DNA of 64,000 bases from Pseudonocardia halophobica. Lineage in GTDB: Bacteria > Actinomycetota > Actinomycetes > Mycobacteriales > Pseudonocardiaceae. This document shows positions 48,701 through 56,660 of this stretch, piece after piece. The number at the start of each line of letters is the position of its first letter. The stretch's first letter is position 1. Below the pieces are notes generated by a model, which was not told where the DNA came from, ran no database searches, and was given only the letters and a program-made list of their open reading frames with translations. The DNA lies in the NCBI RefSeq assembly GCF_027922425.1, contig NZ_BSFQ01000018.1, positions 62,001 through 126,000 of the forward strand. The letters are read 5' to 3'. The position numbers and the translations under genes were made by a program.

Positions 48701-49689
48701 CGGCCCGGGCCGAGGTAGTGGTAGCGGTGGTGCTCGGTGCAGCCCAGCCGCGCGTAGAGGGCGCGGGCGCCCCCGTTCTGCAGGTTGACCTGCAGCACCG
48801 CCCAGCGGGCGCCCTGCTCGAGGCCCCACGCCGCCGCGGCCGCCGTGAGCGCGGTGCCGACCCCCTGCCGTCGCACCTCGGAGCGGGTGGCCAGGCGGGA
48901 CAGGTGCAGGTGGTCCTCCACGACGGCGGCCCGCAGCGCCCCCGTCGGGGTGCCGTCCGCCCCGCGGGACACGGCGAAGCCCGGGCGCGCCGCCGCGGTG
49001 AGGACGTGCCGCTCCGCCTCGCTCTCCGGGGCCCCGGTGATCGCCCACCAGTCGTCGGTCGCGTCCGGGGTGAGCTCGACCGCCGCGGTCGACGGCAGCG
49101 CCGCCAGGTTCGTGAGATCCGCCACCAGGACGGCGACCTCGGGCCCGGCCTGGTGCCCGCCGTCGAGCACCCAGCCCTCCCGCGCCGCGGCCTCGGACCA
49201 GGGCGAGCCCATCGGCGTCTGCAGCCGGGTCGGGATGCCGTGCTCCGCCGCGAACGCCCGGACGCGGTCGAGCGCCGCGTCGATCGGCAGCCCCGGGTCC
49301 CCGACGGCGAGCGCCGAGTTCGCCCGGCCGGTGAAACCGCCCGCCGCGCGCAGCCGCCAGCCGCCGAGCGGCTCGTCGACCACGGCCGGCCAGGCGTCGG
49401 CACACAGGTTCTCCAGGCGGGACACCGCGCTCCAGGAGGCCCGGCGGCGCGGGGCCGGCGGGACGACCCGCACCGCGACGACGGCCGCGCGCTCCACCCG
49501 CACCGGCCCCTTCCGGGTGTCGACGACGACCGTGCCCGCGCCGCCGTCGGACAGCGGGCCGACGGCGTCGGTGTAGAGCGGGCGGCCCTCGCGTTCCCCG
49601 ATCCGGTGCCGGAGCGCGACCCGTTCGCCCAGGGCGGCGTCGATCAGTGCGGCGATCCCCGGCCGCCCGGGGTGCTCGTCCGGAGTCAT
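48697..49689 (-). CDS. GNAT N-acetyltransferase with N-terminal SH3-like domain
   Basis: A 330-residue protein. Residues 1-90 form a small beta domain (LGERVALRHRIGEREGRPLY, GTVVVDTRKGPVRVERAAVV). The middle (about 95-200) is a degenerate GNAT-like repeat, and the C-terminal domain has the acetyl-CoA loop LATRSEVRRQGVGTALTAAA and LQVNLQNGGARALYARLGC. Such proteins are found upstream of fdxA in several actinobacteria. The acceptor is unknown. It is divergent from fdxA with 101 bp between starts. Confidence 0.85.
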   Translation of the reverse strand: MTPDEHPGRPGIAALIDAALGERVALRHRIGEREGRPLYTDAVGPLSDGGAGTVVVDTRKGPVRVERAAVVAVRVVPPAPRRRASWSAVSRLENLCADAWPAVVDEPLGGWRLRAAGGFTGRANSALAVGDPGLPIDAALDRVRAFAAEHGIPTRLQTPMGSPWSEAAAREGWVLDGGHQAGPEVAVLVADLTNLAALPSTAAVELTPDATDDWWAITGAPESEAERHVLTAAARPGFAVSRGADGTPTGALRAAVVEDHLHLSRLATRSEVRRQGVGTALTAAAAAWGLEQGARWAVLQVNLQNGGARALYARLGCTEHHRYHYLGPGR

Positions 49690-49790
49690 CGAGTGAGGCT
49701 TGCCTTCCCGTGTGAGAGTGGGTACCCGCGGGTTAACCTGCCACGGAGAACGCCCGCGCCAGAACAGCGCCCGCTTGTGGAGGACCTTCC

Positions 49791-50117
49791 GTGACGTACG
49801 TGATCGCCGAGCCCTGTGTGGACCTCAAGGACAAGGCGTGCATCGAGGAATGTCCCGTGGACTGCATCTACGAGGGCGCCCGCATGCTCTACATCCACCC
49901 CGACGAGTGCGTCGACTGCGGTGCCTGCGAGCCGGTCTGCCCGGTCGAGGCCATCTACTACGAGGACGACGTCCCGGACCAGTGGGGCGCGTACACCAAG
50001 GCCAACGCGGACTTCTTCGAGGAGCTGGGCTCGCCCGGCGGCGCCTCGAAGGTCGGGCTGACCGAGGCCGACCCGGAGCCGATCAAGAGCATGGCGCCGG
50101 TCGAGCACGACGAGTGA
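49791..50117 (+). CDS. fdxA: 7Fe ferredoxin FdxA
   Basis: A 108-residue electron carrier with one 3Fe-4S and one 4Fe-4S cluster. The spacing CVDLKDKACIEECPVDCIYE gives Cys-x7-Cys-x3-Cys-Pro typical of 7Fe ferredoxins, followed by CVDCGACEPVCPVEAIY for the second cluster, then the long C-terminal extension ending in acidic residues. It corresponds to FdxC (Rv1177). GTG 49791 follows GTGGAGGACCTTCC; a TAACCT hexamer at about 49733 gives a longer leader than the leaderless neighbours. The stop overlaps dapC (GTGA). Confidence 0.95.
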   Translation: MTYVIAEPCVDLKDKACIEECPVDCIYEGARMLYIHPDECVDCGACEPVCPVEAIYYEDDVPDQWGAYTKANADFFEELGSPGGASKVGLTEADPEPIKSMAPVEHDE

Positions 50118-51232
50118 GCGAGCGGCAGCGAGCGAACCATCGGCGGGGCATCGCGCTCCCCGACTTCCCCTGGGACTCCCTCGCCGAGGTCAAGGCGCTC
50201 GCAAACGGCCACCCCGGCGGGATCGTCGACCTCTCGGTCGGCACGCCGGTCGACCCGGTCCCGGCCGTCGTCCGTGCCGCGCTGACCGGCCCGGCCGCGG
50301 ACGAGCCCGGCTACCCGACCACGTACGGCCCCGACTCGTTGCGCCAGGCGATCGCGGACTCGCTGACCCGCCGCTTCGGCGTCGCGGGGGCCGACCCGGC
50401 CGCGGTGCTGCCCACGATCGGCTCCAAGGAGCTGGTCGCCTGGCTGCCGACGCTGCTCGGCCTCGGCACGGGCGACGTCGTCGCGGTGCCGGAGCTGGCC
50501 TACCCGACCTACGAGGTGGGCGCGCTGCTCGCCGGCGCCTCCGTGGTCCGGCTGGCCGACGGTGAGGCCCCGCCCGCCGGCACGAAGCTGGTCTGGCTCA
50601 ACTCGCCGTCGAACCCCACGGGCCGGGTGCTCGACGCCGCCGGCCTCCGCTCCGCCGTCGACGCCGCCCGGGCGGTCGGCGCGGTCGTGGCGTCGGACGA
50701 GTGCTACCTCGGGCTGTCCTTCGGCGCGCCGGTCGCCTCGGTGCTGTCGCCGGAGGTGAGCGAGGGTCGGCACGAGGGCCTGCTGGCCGTGCACTCGATG
50801 TCCAAGACGTCGAACCTGGCGGGGTACCGCGCGGCGTTCGTCGCGGGCGACGCGGCCCTGGTGAAGGCGCTCCTGGAGATCCGCAAGCACGCCGGCATGA
50901 TCGTGCCGTTCCCGGTGCAGGCCGCGCTCGCGGCGGCCGCGGCGGACGACGCGCACGTCGCCGAGCAGGTCAAGGTCTACGAGAAGCGGCGGAGCCGGCT
51001 GCGGGGCGCTCTCGAGCGCGCCGGGTACCGGATCGACCACTCCGAGGCCGGGCTCTACCTGTGGACGACCGAGGACCGGCCCTGCCGGGACACCGTCCGC
51101 TCGCTGGCCGAGCGGGGGATCCTCGTCGCGCCCGGCGAGTTCTACGGGCCCGCCGGCGCGCGGCACGTCCGGATCGCCCTCACGGCCACGGACGAGCGGA
51201 TCGACGAGGCGGTGCGGCGGCTGGAGGGCTGA
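50114..51232 (+). CDS. dapC: Succinyldiaminopimelate transaminase DapC
   Basis: PLP-dependent class I aminotransferase of the succinylase branch of diaminopimelate/lysine synthesis. The 372-residue protein has PDFPWDSLAEVKALANGHPG, the substrate loop PGYPTTYGPDSLRQAIADSL, WLNSPSNPTGRVLD, and the Schiff-base Lys in VHSMSKTSNLAGYRAAFVAG. It matches Rv1178 in position after ferredoxin. GTG 50114 overlaps the fdxA stop by 4 bp, an arrangement conserved in actinobacteria. dapD and dapE lie just downstream. Confidence 0.93.
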   Translation: MSERQRANHRRGIALPDFPWDSLAEVKALANGHPGGIVDLSVGTPVDPVPAVVRAALTGPAADEPGYPTTYGPDSLRQAIADSLTRRFGVAGADPAAVLPTIGSKELVAWLPTLLGLGTGDVVAVPELAYPTYEVGALLAGASVVRLADGEAPPAGTKLVWLNSPSNPTGRVLDAAGLRSAVDAARAVGAVVASDECYLGLSFGAPVASVLSPEVSEGRHEGLLAVHSMSKTSNLAGYRAAFVAGDAALVKALLEIRKHAGMIVPFPVQAALAAAAADDAHVAEQVKVYEKRRSRLRGALERAGYRIDHSEAGLYLWTTEDRPCRDTVRSLAERGILVAPGEFYGPAGARHVRIALTATDERIDEAVRRLEG

Positions 51233-51257
51233 GCCCCTCCCGCCGCTCCCGCACCTC

Positions 51258-52193
51258 TCAGATCTCGGCGGCGCGGGCGGCGACGTGCTCCCACGCCGCC
51301 CACCACTCGCCGCGCTTCTCGGTGGCCCGGGCCCGCTCGCGCTCGACGAGCCGGCCCGCCACGAACACGACGTGCGCGTCGGGGTACTCGCCGAGGCCGT
51401 CGAGCAGGCCGCGGATCCGCTCCTCGGCCACGCAGGCGTCCTGGTGGTCGCCGAGCACCTCCTGGAGCCCCGCGGTGGCCTTGAGCAGCCGCTTCACCCG
51501 CGCGCCGAGCATGGGCTCGACCAGCTCGCCGGTGTAGCGCACCCGCTTCCCGAGGATCCGCAGGTCGTGCAGCGTCTGGTCGGGCGGGTCGTCGCCGGCG
51601 CGGCGCACCGCCTTGCGCAGCCGCCGCACCTCCGCGCGCACCAGGTCGATGAGCTCGGGCTGCGCCTGGGTGGCCGACGGCGTGGGCAGCGGCAGCCGGA
51701 TCGCATCGGCCAGCCGCTCGAGCAGGGCCCGGTAGCGCCCGGACTCCAGCACGGCCAGCATCGCCGCCCGGGCGGTCTCGCGCTCCGCGTCGAGCGAGGC
51801 GACGAGCTGCGTGCCGGAGGCCCGCTCCCGCTCGGGCAGGGTCGCGATCTCGCCGCGCAGGCGCAGCAGCAGGACGTCCAGGTCGCGGACCGGCCCGAGG
51901 GCGCGGCCGAGCCAGCCCAGCTCGGCCCGCAGCCCGTCCGCCCAGGTTCGGTCGAGCAGCGGCCGGGCCGCCTTGAGCGCCGCGCGCATCCGCCGCACCG
52001 CCACCCGCATCTGGTGCAGGTCCTCGATGTCGCTGCCGTCCCGGGTGCCCGGGTCGTGGGCGAGCAGGGCCCGCAGCCGCAGGTCGAGGGCGGCGCGGAC
52101 GTGGTGCACCGGCGAGTCCGACGGCGCGGCCGTCAGCGGGGCCGGCAGGTCGGCGCCGGTGAGGGCGACCGGGGACGTGCTGGGAGCGGACAC
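51258..52193 (-). CDS. CHAD domain protein
   Basis: A 311-residue all-helical protein with the repeated conserved-histidine pattern of CHAD domains: SPVHHVRAALDLRLRALLAH, DIEDLHQMRVAVRRMRAALK, TLHDLRILGKRVRYTGELVE and LQEVLGDHQDACVAEERIRG. The basic cavity binds inorganic polyphosphate in this family, often at polyphosphate granules. There is no CYTH domain attached, so it is a stand-alone CHAD protein. GTG 52193 is chosen. It lies between dapC and dapD without sharing their function. Confidence 0.9.
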   Translation of the reverse strand: MSAPSTSPVALTGADLPAPLTAAPSDSPVHHVRAALDLRLRALLAHDPGTRDGSDIEDLHQMRVAVRRMRAALKAARPLLDRTWADGLRAELGWLGRALGPVRDLDVLLLRLRGEIATLPERERASGTQLVASLDAERETARAAMLAVLESGRYRALLERLADAIRLPLPTPSATQAQPELIDLVRAEVRRLRKAVRRAGDDPPDQTLHDLRILGKRVRYTGELVEPMLGARVKRLLKATAGLQEVLGDHQDACVAEERIRGLLDGLGEYPDAHVVFVAGRLVERERARATEKRGEWWAAWEHVAARAAEI

Positions 52194-52249
52194 GAGCGGG
52201 CACCGTAGCCGACGGAGATGAACGCGCCGGCCCCGGTGCCCGTCGGCCG

Positions 52250-53185
52250 TCAGTTCTTGTGCAGGTCCTCGTTGAGCGCGATGCCCTGGCCGGTGCGGGG
52301 GAGGGCCTCCACGGCGCCGGAGACGCTGTTGCGGCGCAGCAGCAGCCCGTTCTGGCCGGACAGGCTGCGGGCGGCGACCGAGGTGCCGTCCGGCAGGGCG
52401 ACCTTCGTGCCGGCGGTGACGTACAGCCCGGCCTCGACCACACAGTCGTCGCCCAGAGAGATGCCGATGCCGGCGTTGGCGCCGAGCAGGCAGCGCTCGC
52501 CGATGGAGATGACCGCGGTGCCGCCGCCGGAGAGCGTGCCCATGATCGAGGCGCCGCCGCCGACGTCCGAGCCGTTGCCGACGACGACCCCGGCCGAGAC
52601 CCGGCCCTCGATCATCGAGGAGCCCAGCGTGCCGGCGTTGAAGTTGACGAAGCCCTCGTGCATCACGGTGGTGCCCTCGGCGAGGTGGGCGCCGAGCCGG
52701 ACGCGGTCGGCGTCGGCGATCCGGACGCCCGAGGGGAGCACGTAGTCGACCATGCGCGGGAACTTGTCGACGCCGTACACGGTGACCGGACCGCGCGTGC
52801 GGAGCTTGGCCCGGACGAGCTCGAACCCGGGGACGGCGCAGGCGCCGAAGTTGGTCCACGCGACGTTCGCGAGCAGCCCGAACTGGCCCTCGAGGCTGAC
52901 CTCGTGCGGGCGGACGTGCCGCCCGGACAGCAGGTGCAGGCGCAGGTAGACGTCGGCGGCGTCGACCGGCTTGTCGGCGAGCGAGCCGATCTCGGTGCGC
53001 ACCACCTTCATGGTGACCCCGCGGTCGGCGTCCTCCCCGGCCAGCGGCTCCAGGTCGGCCGAGGTGTCGGGGGCGTCCGTGCCCAGCGCGGGGGCCGGGT
53101 ACCAGACGTCGAGGACGGTCCCGTCGGCCGTGACGGTGGCCAGGCCGGTGCCGGAGGCGGGATCGGTGCGGAACTCGGTGCTCAC
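52250..53185 (-). CDS. dapD: Tetrahydrodipicolinate N-succinyltransferase DapD
   Basis: Succinyl-CoA-dependent enzyme of diaminopimelate synthesis. The 311-residue product is the long actinobacterial DapD (Rv1201c type). A left-handed beta-helix is visible as hexapeptide repeats: RVRLGAHLAEGTTVMHEGFV, NFNAGTLGSSMIEGRVSAGV, SDVGGGASIMGTLSGGG and RCLLGANAGIGISLGDDCVV. The C-terminal LSGQNGLLLRRNSVSGAVEA closes the active site. It starts at GTG 53185, 8 nt after a TACATT hexamer, and is divergent from the ArsR gene. Confidence 0.96.
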   Translation of the reverse strand: MSTEFRTDPASGTGLATVTADGTVLDVWYPAPALGTDAPDTSADLEPLAGEDADRGVTMKVVRTEIGSLADKPVDAADVYLRLHLLSGRHVRPHEVSLEGQFGLLANVAWTNFGACAVPGFELVRAKLRTRGPVTVYGVDKFPRMVDYVLPSGVRIADADRVRLGAHLAEGTTVMHEGFVNFNAGTLGSSMIEGRVSAGVVVGNGSDVGGGASIMGTLSGGGTAVISIGERCLLGANAGIGISLGDDCVVEAGLYVTAGTKVALPDGTSVAARSLSGQNGLLLRRNSVSGAVEALPRTGQGIALNEDLHKN

Positions 53186-53193
53186 GGGCGTCG

Positions 53194-53199
53194 AATGTA
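53194..53199 (-). promoter_or_regulatory. Leaderless -10 hexamer of dapD
   Basis: TACATT on the minus strand ends 8 nt before the dapD GTG and no ribosome-binding site lies between. Confidence 0.6.
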
Positions 53200-53268
53200 A
53201 CCGTCCGGGCCCGCTCCGCCCTCCTCCGGGTGCGGCCCGGACCGGGATCCGGGAAGCGTCGGGAGGAG

Positions 53269-53298
53269 TTGACATGTCGGATATCTCCGACGCATCAT
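53269..53298 (+). promoter_or_regulatory. ArsR promoter with embedded operator
   Basis: TTGACA (53269-53274) is a perfect -35 box and CATCAT (53293-53298) a fair -10, 18 bp apart. The spacer contains GTCGGA-TATC-TCCGAC (53276-53291), a 6-bp-arm palindrome suited to an ArsR dimer. The -10 lies 6 nt before the GTG, so the transcript is probably leaderless and autorepressed. Confidence 0.7.
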
Positions 53299-53304
53299 GG
53301 GATC

Positions 53305-53634
53305 GTGCCCGACGACGTCTTCCTCGCGCTGGCCAACCCGGTGCGCCGGCGGCTGCTGGAGCTGCTGGCGGAGGGCCCGCGCACGGCGGGGGCGCTCGCG
53401 GGGGAGTTCGCGCTGAGCCGGCCGGCGGTCGCCGAGCACCTGGGCGTGCTGCGGCGCGCCGGGCTGGTGCGGGACGAGCCGGAGGGGCGGCGGCGGCACT
53501 ACCACCTGGAGCCCGGGCCGCTGGCCGAGATCGGCGAGTGGCTCGCGCCCTTCGAGCACTACTGGCGCGGTCGGCTGAAGGATCTCGCCGACCTCGTGGA
53601 GAACGAGATGCCGGACGAGAGTGAGGACCGATGA
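53305..53634 (+). CDS. ArsR family transcriptional regulator
   Basis: A 109-residue winged-helix repressor: LALANPVRRRLLELLAEGPR, TAGALAGEFALSRPAVAEHL (recognition helix), GVLRRAGLVRDEPEGRRRHY (wing). It has no cysteine pairs typical of metal sensors, and belongs to the PadR/AHSA1-linked ArsR group that partners SRPBCC proteins. GTG 53305 fits the promoter. Its stop overlaps the SRPBCC start as ATGA, so regulator and partner are one unit. Confidence 0.92.
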   Translation: MPDDVFLALANPVRRRLLELLAEGPRTAGALAGEFALSRPAVAEHLGVLRRAGLVRDEPEGRRRHYHLEPGPLAEIGEWLAPFEHYWRGRLKDLADLVENEMPDESEDR

Positions 53635-54080
53635 AGGGCAGCCTGATCGCGGCCGTGACCGTGGACCAGTTCGTCGCCGGACGGCCCGCGAAGGTGTGGC
53701 GGGCGCTGACCGAGCCCGAGCTGCTGGCGCGGTGGTGGGCGCCGGGCGACGTGGCGGCCGAGGTCGGGCACCGCTTCACCCTGCAGATGCCCGGCTGGGG
53801 CGACGTGGCCTGCGAGGTCCTGGAGGTCCGCGCGCCGGAGCGGTTCGTCTACACGTTCAACGGCACCTGGACGCTCACCTGGACTCTGGTGCCCGAGGGC
53901 CGCGGGACCCGGCTGATCCTGGAGCACTCCGGCTTCGACCTCGACGACCGGCAGGGCCGCTTCGCGTTCGACCGCATGGGGCCGGGCTGGCGGGACGAGG
54001 TGCTGCCCCGGCTGGCCGCGCTCGTCGAGGAGACGGAGGAGACGGAGGAGACGGAGGAGGCGGTGGACACCGCGCCGTGA
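53631..54080 (+). CDS. SRPBCC (AHSA1-like) protein
   Basis: A 149-residue START-like protein coupled to the ArsR gene. Conserved features are DQFVAGRPAKVWRALTEPEL, LARWWAPGDVAAEVGHRFTL and GTRLILEHSGFDLDDRQG then a C-terminal helix. Members of this ArsR-SRPBCC pair probably bind an unknown small molecule. The C-terminus is an Glu-Thr-Glu repeat (ETEETEETEE) encoded by a GAGACGGAG tandem, and the stop codon falls inside a second tandem repeat, so the C-terminal end may vary between strains by slippage. Confidence 0.88.
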   Translation: MKGSLIAAVTVDQFVAGRPAKVWRALTEPELLARWWAPGDVAAEVGHRFTLQMPGWGDVACEVLEVRAPERFVYTFNGTWTLTWTLVPEGRGTRLILEHSGFDLDDRQGRFAFDRMGPGWRDEVLPRLAALVEETEETEETEEAVDTAP

Positions 54081-54115
54081 CGCCCGCGGGGGAGGCCGTG
54101 ACGCCCGCGGGGGAG
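54074..54115. repeat. Tandem 21-bp direct repeat
   Basis: Two exact 21-bp copies (54074-54094, 54095-54115), each containing GTGACGCCCGCGGGGGAG, follow three 9-bp GAGACGGAG-like units in the coding region. The SRPBCC stop codon lies in the first copy. Replication slippage is the likely origin. Confidence 0.85.
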
Positions 54116-54158
54116 ACGGCGGACGCCGCACCCCGATCCCCGTGGAACAGTAGGGCGC

Positions 54159-55232
54159 GTGAGCGCTCCGACCGTCGCCCTGGACCTGACCGCGGACCCC
54201 GCCGCGCTGACCGCCGCCCTGGTCGACATGGCCAGCGTGTCCGGGGAGGAGCGGGCGCTGGCCGACGCCGTCGAGGCCGCCCTGCGCGCCCAGGCGCCGC
54301 ACTTCGAGGTCCTCCGCGACGGCGACGCGGTGCTCGCCCGCACGAACCTCGGCCGCGAGCGGCGGGTCCTGCTCGCGGGGCACCTCGACACCGTGCCGAT
54401 CGCCGACAACGTGCCGAGCCGGTGGGAGGGCGACCTCCTCTACGGCTGCGGGACGAGCGACATGAAGGCCGGCGACGCGGTGTTCGCGCACCTCGCCGCC
54501 ACGATCACCGAGCCGCGGCACGACCTCACCCTCGTGTTCTACGACTGCGAGGAGGTGGAGGCGGTCCGCAACGGCCTCGGGCGCCTCGAGCGCAATCACC
54601 GGGACTGGCTCGCCGCCGACCTCGCCGTCCCCGGCGAGCCTACGGACGGCGAGGTCGAGGCCGGCTGCCAGGGCACGCTCCGCGTCGAGGTCCGGACGAG
54701 CGGCCGTCGGGCCCACTCCGCACGCTCCTGGCTGGGGGACAACGCGATCCACCACGCCGGCGAGGTGCTGCGGCGGCTGGGCGACTACACCCCGCGGCGG
54801 GTGGACATCGACGGCTGCGAGTACCGCGAGGGGCTGCAGGCCGTGCGGATCGCGGGCGGGGTCGCGGGCAACGTCGTGCCGGACGAGTGCGTGGTCGGCG
54901 TCAACTTCCGGTTCGCGCCGGACCGGTCGGTCGAGCAGGCCGAACAGCACGTCCGCGAGGTCCTCGACGGGTTCGACGTCACGCTCACCGACTCGTCCCC
55001 CGGGGCGTTGCCGGGCCTGGCGCAGCCCGCGGCCCAGGAGTTCCTGGCCGCCACGGGCGCGACCGCGCGCGCCAAGTTCGGCTGGACGGACGTCGCCCGC
55101 TTCGCCGCCCTCGGGATCCCGGCCGTCAACTACGGGCCCGGCGACCCCAACCTCGCACACACCCGCGACGAGCACGTCGACGTCACGGTCGTCGCCCGCT
55201 GCACGGACGTGCTGCGGACCTTCCTGACCTGA
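54159..55232 (+). CDS. dapE: Succinyl-diaminopimelate desuccinylase DapE
   Basis: Zinc-dependent M20 amidohydrolase of the lysine pathway. The 357-residue product has metal and catalytic motifs VLLAGHLDTVPIADN, LYGCGTSDMKAGDAVFAHLA, VFYDCEEVEAV and VPGEPTDGEVEAGCQG, then a dimerisation lid with SGRRAHSARSWLG. The C-terminal FGWTDVARFAALGIPAVNYG and the metal-binding His near LAHTRDEHVDV are present. GTG 54159 has no ribosome-binding site; TAGGGC a few bases upstream is a poor -10. It follows dapD in the same order as Rv1201c-Rv1202. Confidence 0.95.
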   Translation: MSAPTVALDLTADPAALTAALVDMASVSGEERALADAVEAALRAQAPHFEVLRDGDAVLARTNLGRERRVLLAGHLDTVPIADNVPSRWEGDLLYGCGTSDMKAGDAVFAHLAATITEPRHDLTLVFYDCEEVEAVRNGLGRLERNHRDWLAADLAVPGEPTDGEVEAGCQGTLRVEVRTSGRRAHSARSWLGDNAIHHAGEVLRRLGDYTPRRVDIDGCEYREGLQAVRIAGGVAGNVVPDECVVGVNFRFAPDRSVEQAEQHVREVLDGFDVTLTDSSPGALPGLAQPAAQEFLAATGATARAKFGWTDVARFAALGIPAVNYGPGDPNLAHTRDEHVDVTVVARCTDVLRTFLT

Positions 55233-55256
55233 CCCCGGGCGTTCACACCCGCTCCG

Positions 55257-55262
55257 TACGCT
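55257..55262 (+). promoter_or_regulatory. Leaderless -10 hexamer of the LOG-folP2 operon
   Basis: TACGCT ends 7 nt before ATG 55270 with no ribosome-binding site, marking the start of the three-gene unit. Confidence 0.6.
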
Positions 55263-55269
55263 GGCGTTC

Positions 55270-56037
55270 ATGAGCGCCAACGGGTCCGGGTCCCGCCCGG
55301 ACGAGAGGCTGCGCGGTCCGGTCGTGCTGCGCCGCGAGCAGAAGATCGAGCCCACGACGACCGACCAGCGCCTGCTCGACTCGCGCGGCCCCACCGACTG
55401 GGTGCACACCGACCCGTGGCGGGTCATGCGGATCCAGGCGGAGTTCGTCGAGGGCTTCGGCATGCTCGCCGAGCTGCCCCGCGCCGTCACGGTCTTCGGC
55501 TCGGCGCGCACCCCGCGCGACCACCACGAGTACGCCGTCGGGCGCGCGCTGGGCACGGCGCTCGCCGAGGCCGGCTACGCCGTGATCACCGGCGGCGGGC
55601 CGGGCGCGATGGAGGCGGTCAACAAGGGCGCCCAGGAGGCCGGCGGGCTGTCGGTCGGGCTCGGCATCGAGCTGCCGTTCGAGCAAGGCCTCAACGACTG
55701 GGTCGACCTCGGCATCAACTTCCGGTACTTCTTCGTCCGCAAGACGATGTTCGTCAAGTACTCCCAGGCCTTCGTCTGCCTCCCCGGCGGTTTCGGCACC
55801 CTCGACGAGCTGTTCGAGGCGCTCACCCTCGTGCAGACGAAGAAGGTCACCAAGTTCCCGGTCGTGCTGCTCGGCAGCTACTACTGGCAGGGCCTCTACG
55901 ACTGGATCGCCGGCCCGGTGCTCGAGTCGGGGAAGATCGGCGAGAAGGACCTGGCCCTCCTGCACCTCACGGACGACGTCGACGACGCCGTGAAGGTGGT
56001 GCACGAGGCCTACCGGGCCTGGGAGGAGGCGCACTGA
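55270..56037 (+). CDS. LOG family protein (TIGR00730), long form
   Basis: A 255-residue Rossmann-fold protein with AVTVFGSARTPRDHHEYAVG, VITGGGPGAMEAVNKGAQEA and the LOG motif FVCLPGGFGTLDELFEALTL. LOG proteins release cytokinin-type bases from nucleoside monophosphates, or act as AMP/pyrimidine nucleosidases; this N-terminally extended form resembles the latter. It overlaps the second LOG gene by one base (TGATG). Paralogy within one operon is notable. Confidence 0.9.
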   Translation: MSANGSGSRPDERLRGPVVLRREQKIEPTTTDQRLLDSRGPTDWVHTDPWRVMRIQAEFVEGFGMLAELPRAVTVFGSARTPRDHHEYAVGRALGTALAEAGYAVITGGGPGAMEAVNKGAQEAGGLSVGLGIELPFEQGLNDWVDLGINFRYFFVRKTMFVKYSQAFVCLPGGFGTLDELFEALTLVQTKKVTKFPVVLLGSYYWQGLYDWIAGPVLESGKIGEKDLALLHLTDDVDDAVKVVHEAYRAWEEAH

Positions 56038-56660
56038 TGGCGGTCGACGGGACGGCGATCCGGCGGGGCGGGCGCGACCCGCACTCGGTCTGCGTCTACT
56101 GCGGATCGTCGGACGGGGTGCCGCAGCGCTACCTGGACCTCGCCGCCGAGACCGGCACCGCGATCGCCGCGCGCGGGTGGACGCTCGTGTCCGGCGGCGG
56201 CCGGCGCTCCATGATGGGCGCCGTCGCGCTGGCCGCGCGGGCGGGCGGCGCGCGCACCGTCGGCGTCATCCCGCGGTCGATGGTGGAGCGGGAGTGGGCC
56301 GACCACGACTCCGACGAGCTGCTGGTCACCGAGACCATGCGCGAGCGCAAGGCCCTGATGGAGGCGCACGCCGACGCCTTCCTCGCCCTCCCCGGTGGGA
56401 TCGGGACCTGCGAGGAGCTGTTCGAGGTGTGGACCGCCGGGTCCCTCGAGCTGCACGGCAAGCCGGTCGTCGTGCTCGACCCGGACGGGCACTGGTCCGG
56501 CCTGCTCGACTGGGTGTCCGGGCTGGTCGAGGGCGGGTTCGCGAGCCGGGCGCCGCTGGAGCGGATCGTCGTGGCGCGCACGGTCGACGAGGCGCTCGAG
56601 GCCTGCGGGCCCGCGGCCGCCGCCGTCGACCGCGCATCCGTGTCACGATCGCAGGCGTGA
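56037..56660 (+). CDS. LOG family protein (TIGR00730), Rv1205-like
   Basis: A 207-residue protein with SVCVYCGSSDGVPQRYLDLA, TLVSGGGRRSMMGAVALAAR and AFLALPGGIGTCEELFEVWT, the complete LOG phosphoribohydrolase signature. Rv1205, in the same place beside folP2, makes cytokinins in M. tuberculosis, so this copy is the likelier orthologue of the pair. The stop overlaps the folP2 GTG (GTGA). Confidence 0.92.
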   Translation: MAVDGTAIRRGGRDPHSVCVYCGSSDGVPQRYLDLAAETGTAIAARGWTLVSGGGRRSMMGAVALAARAGGARTVGVIPRSMVEREWADHDSDELLVTETMRERKALMEAHADAFLALPGGIGTCEELFEVWTAGSLELHGKPVVVLDPDGHWSGLLDWVSGLVEGGFASRAPLERIVVARTVDEALEACGPAAAAVDRASVSRSQA

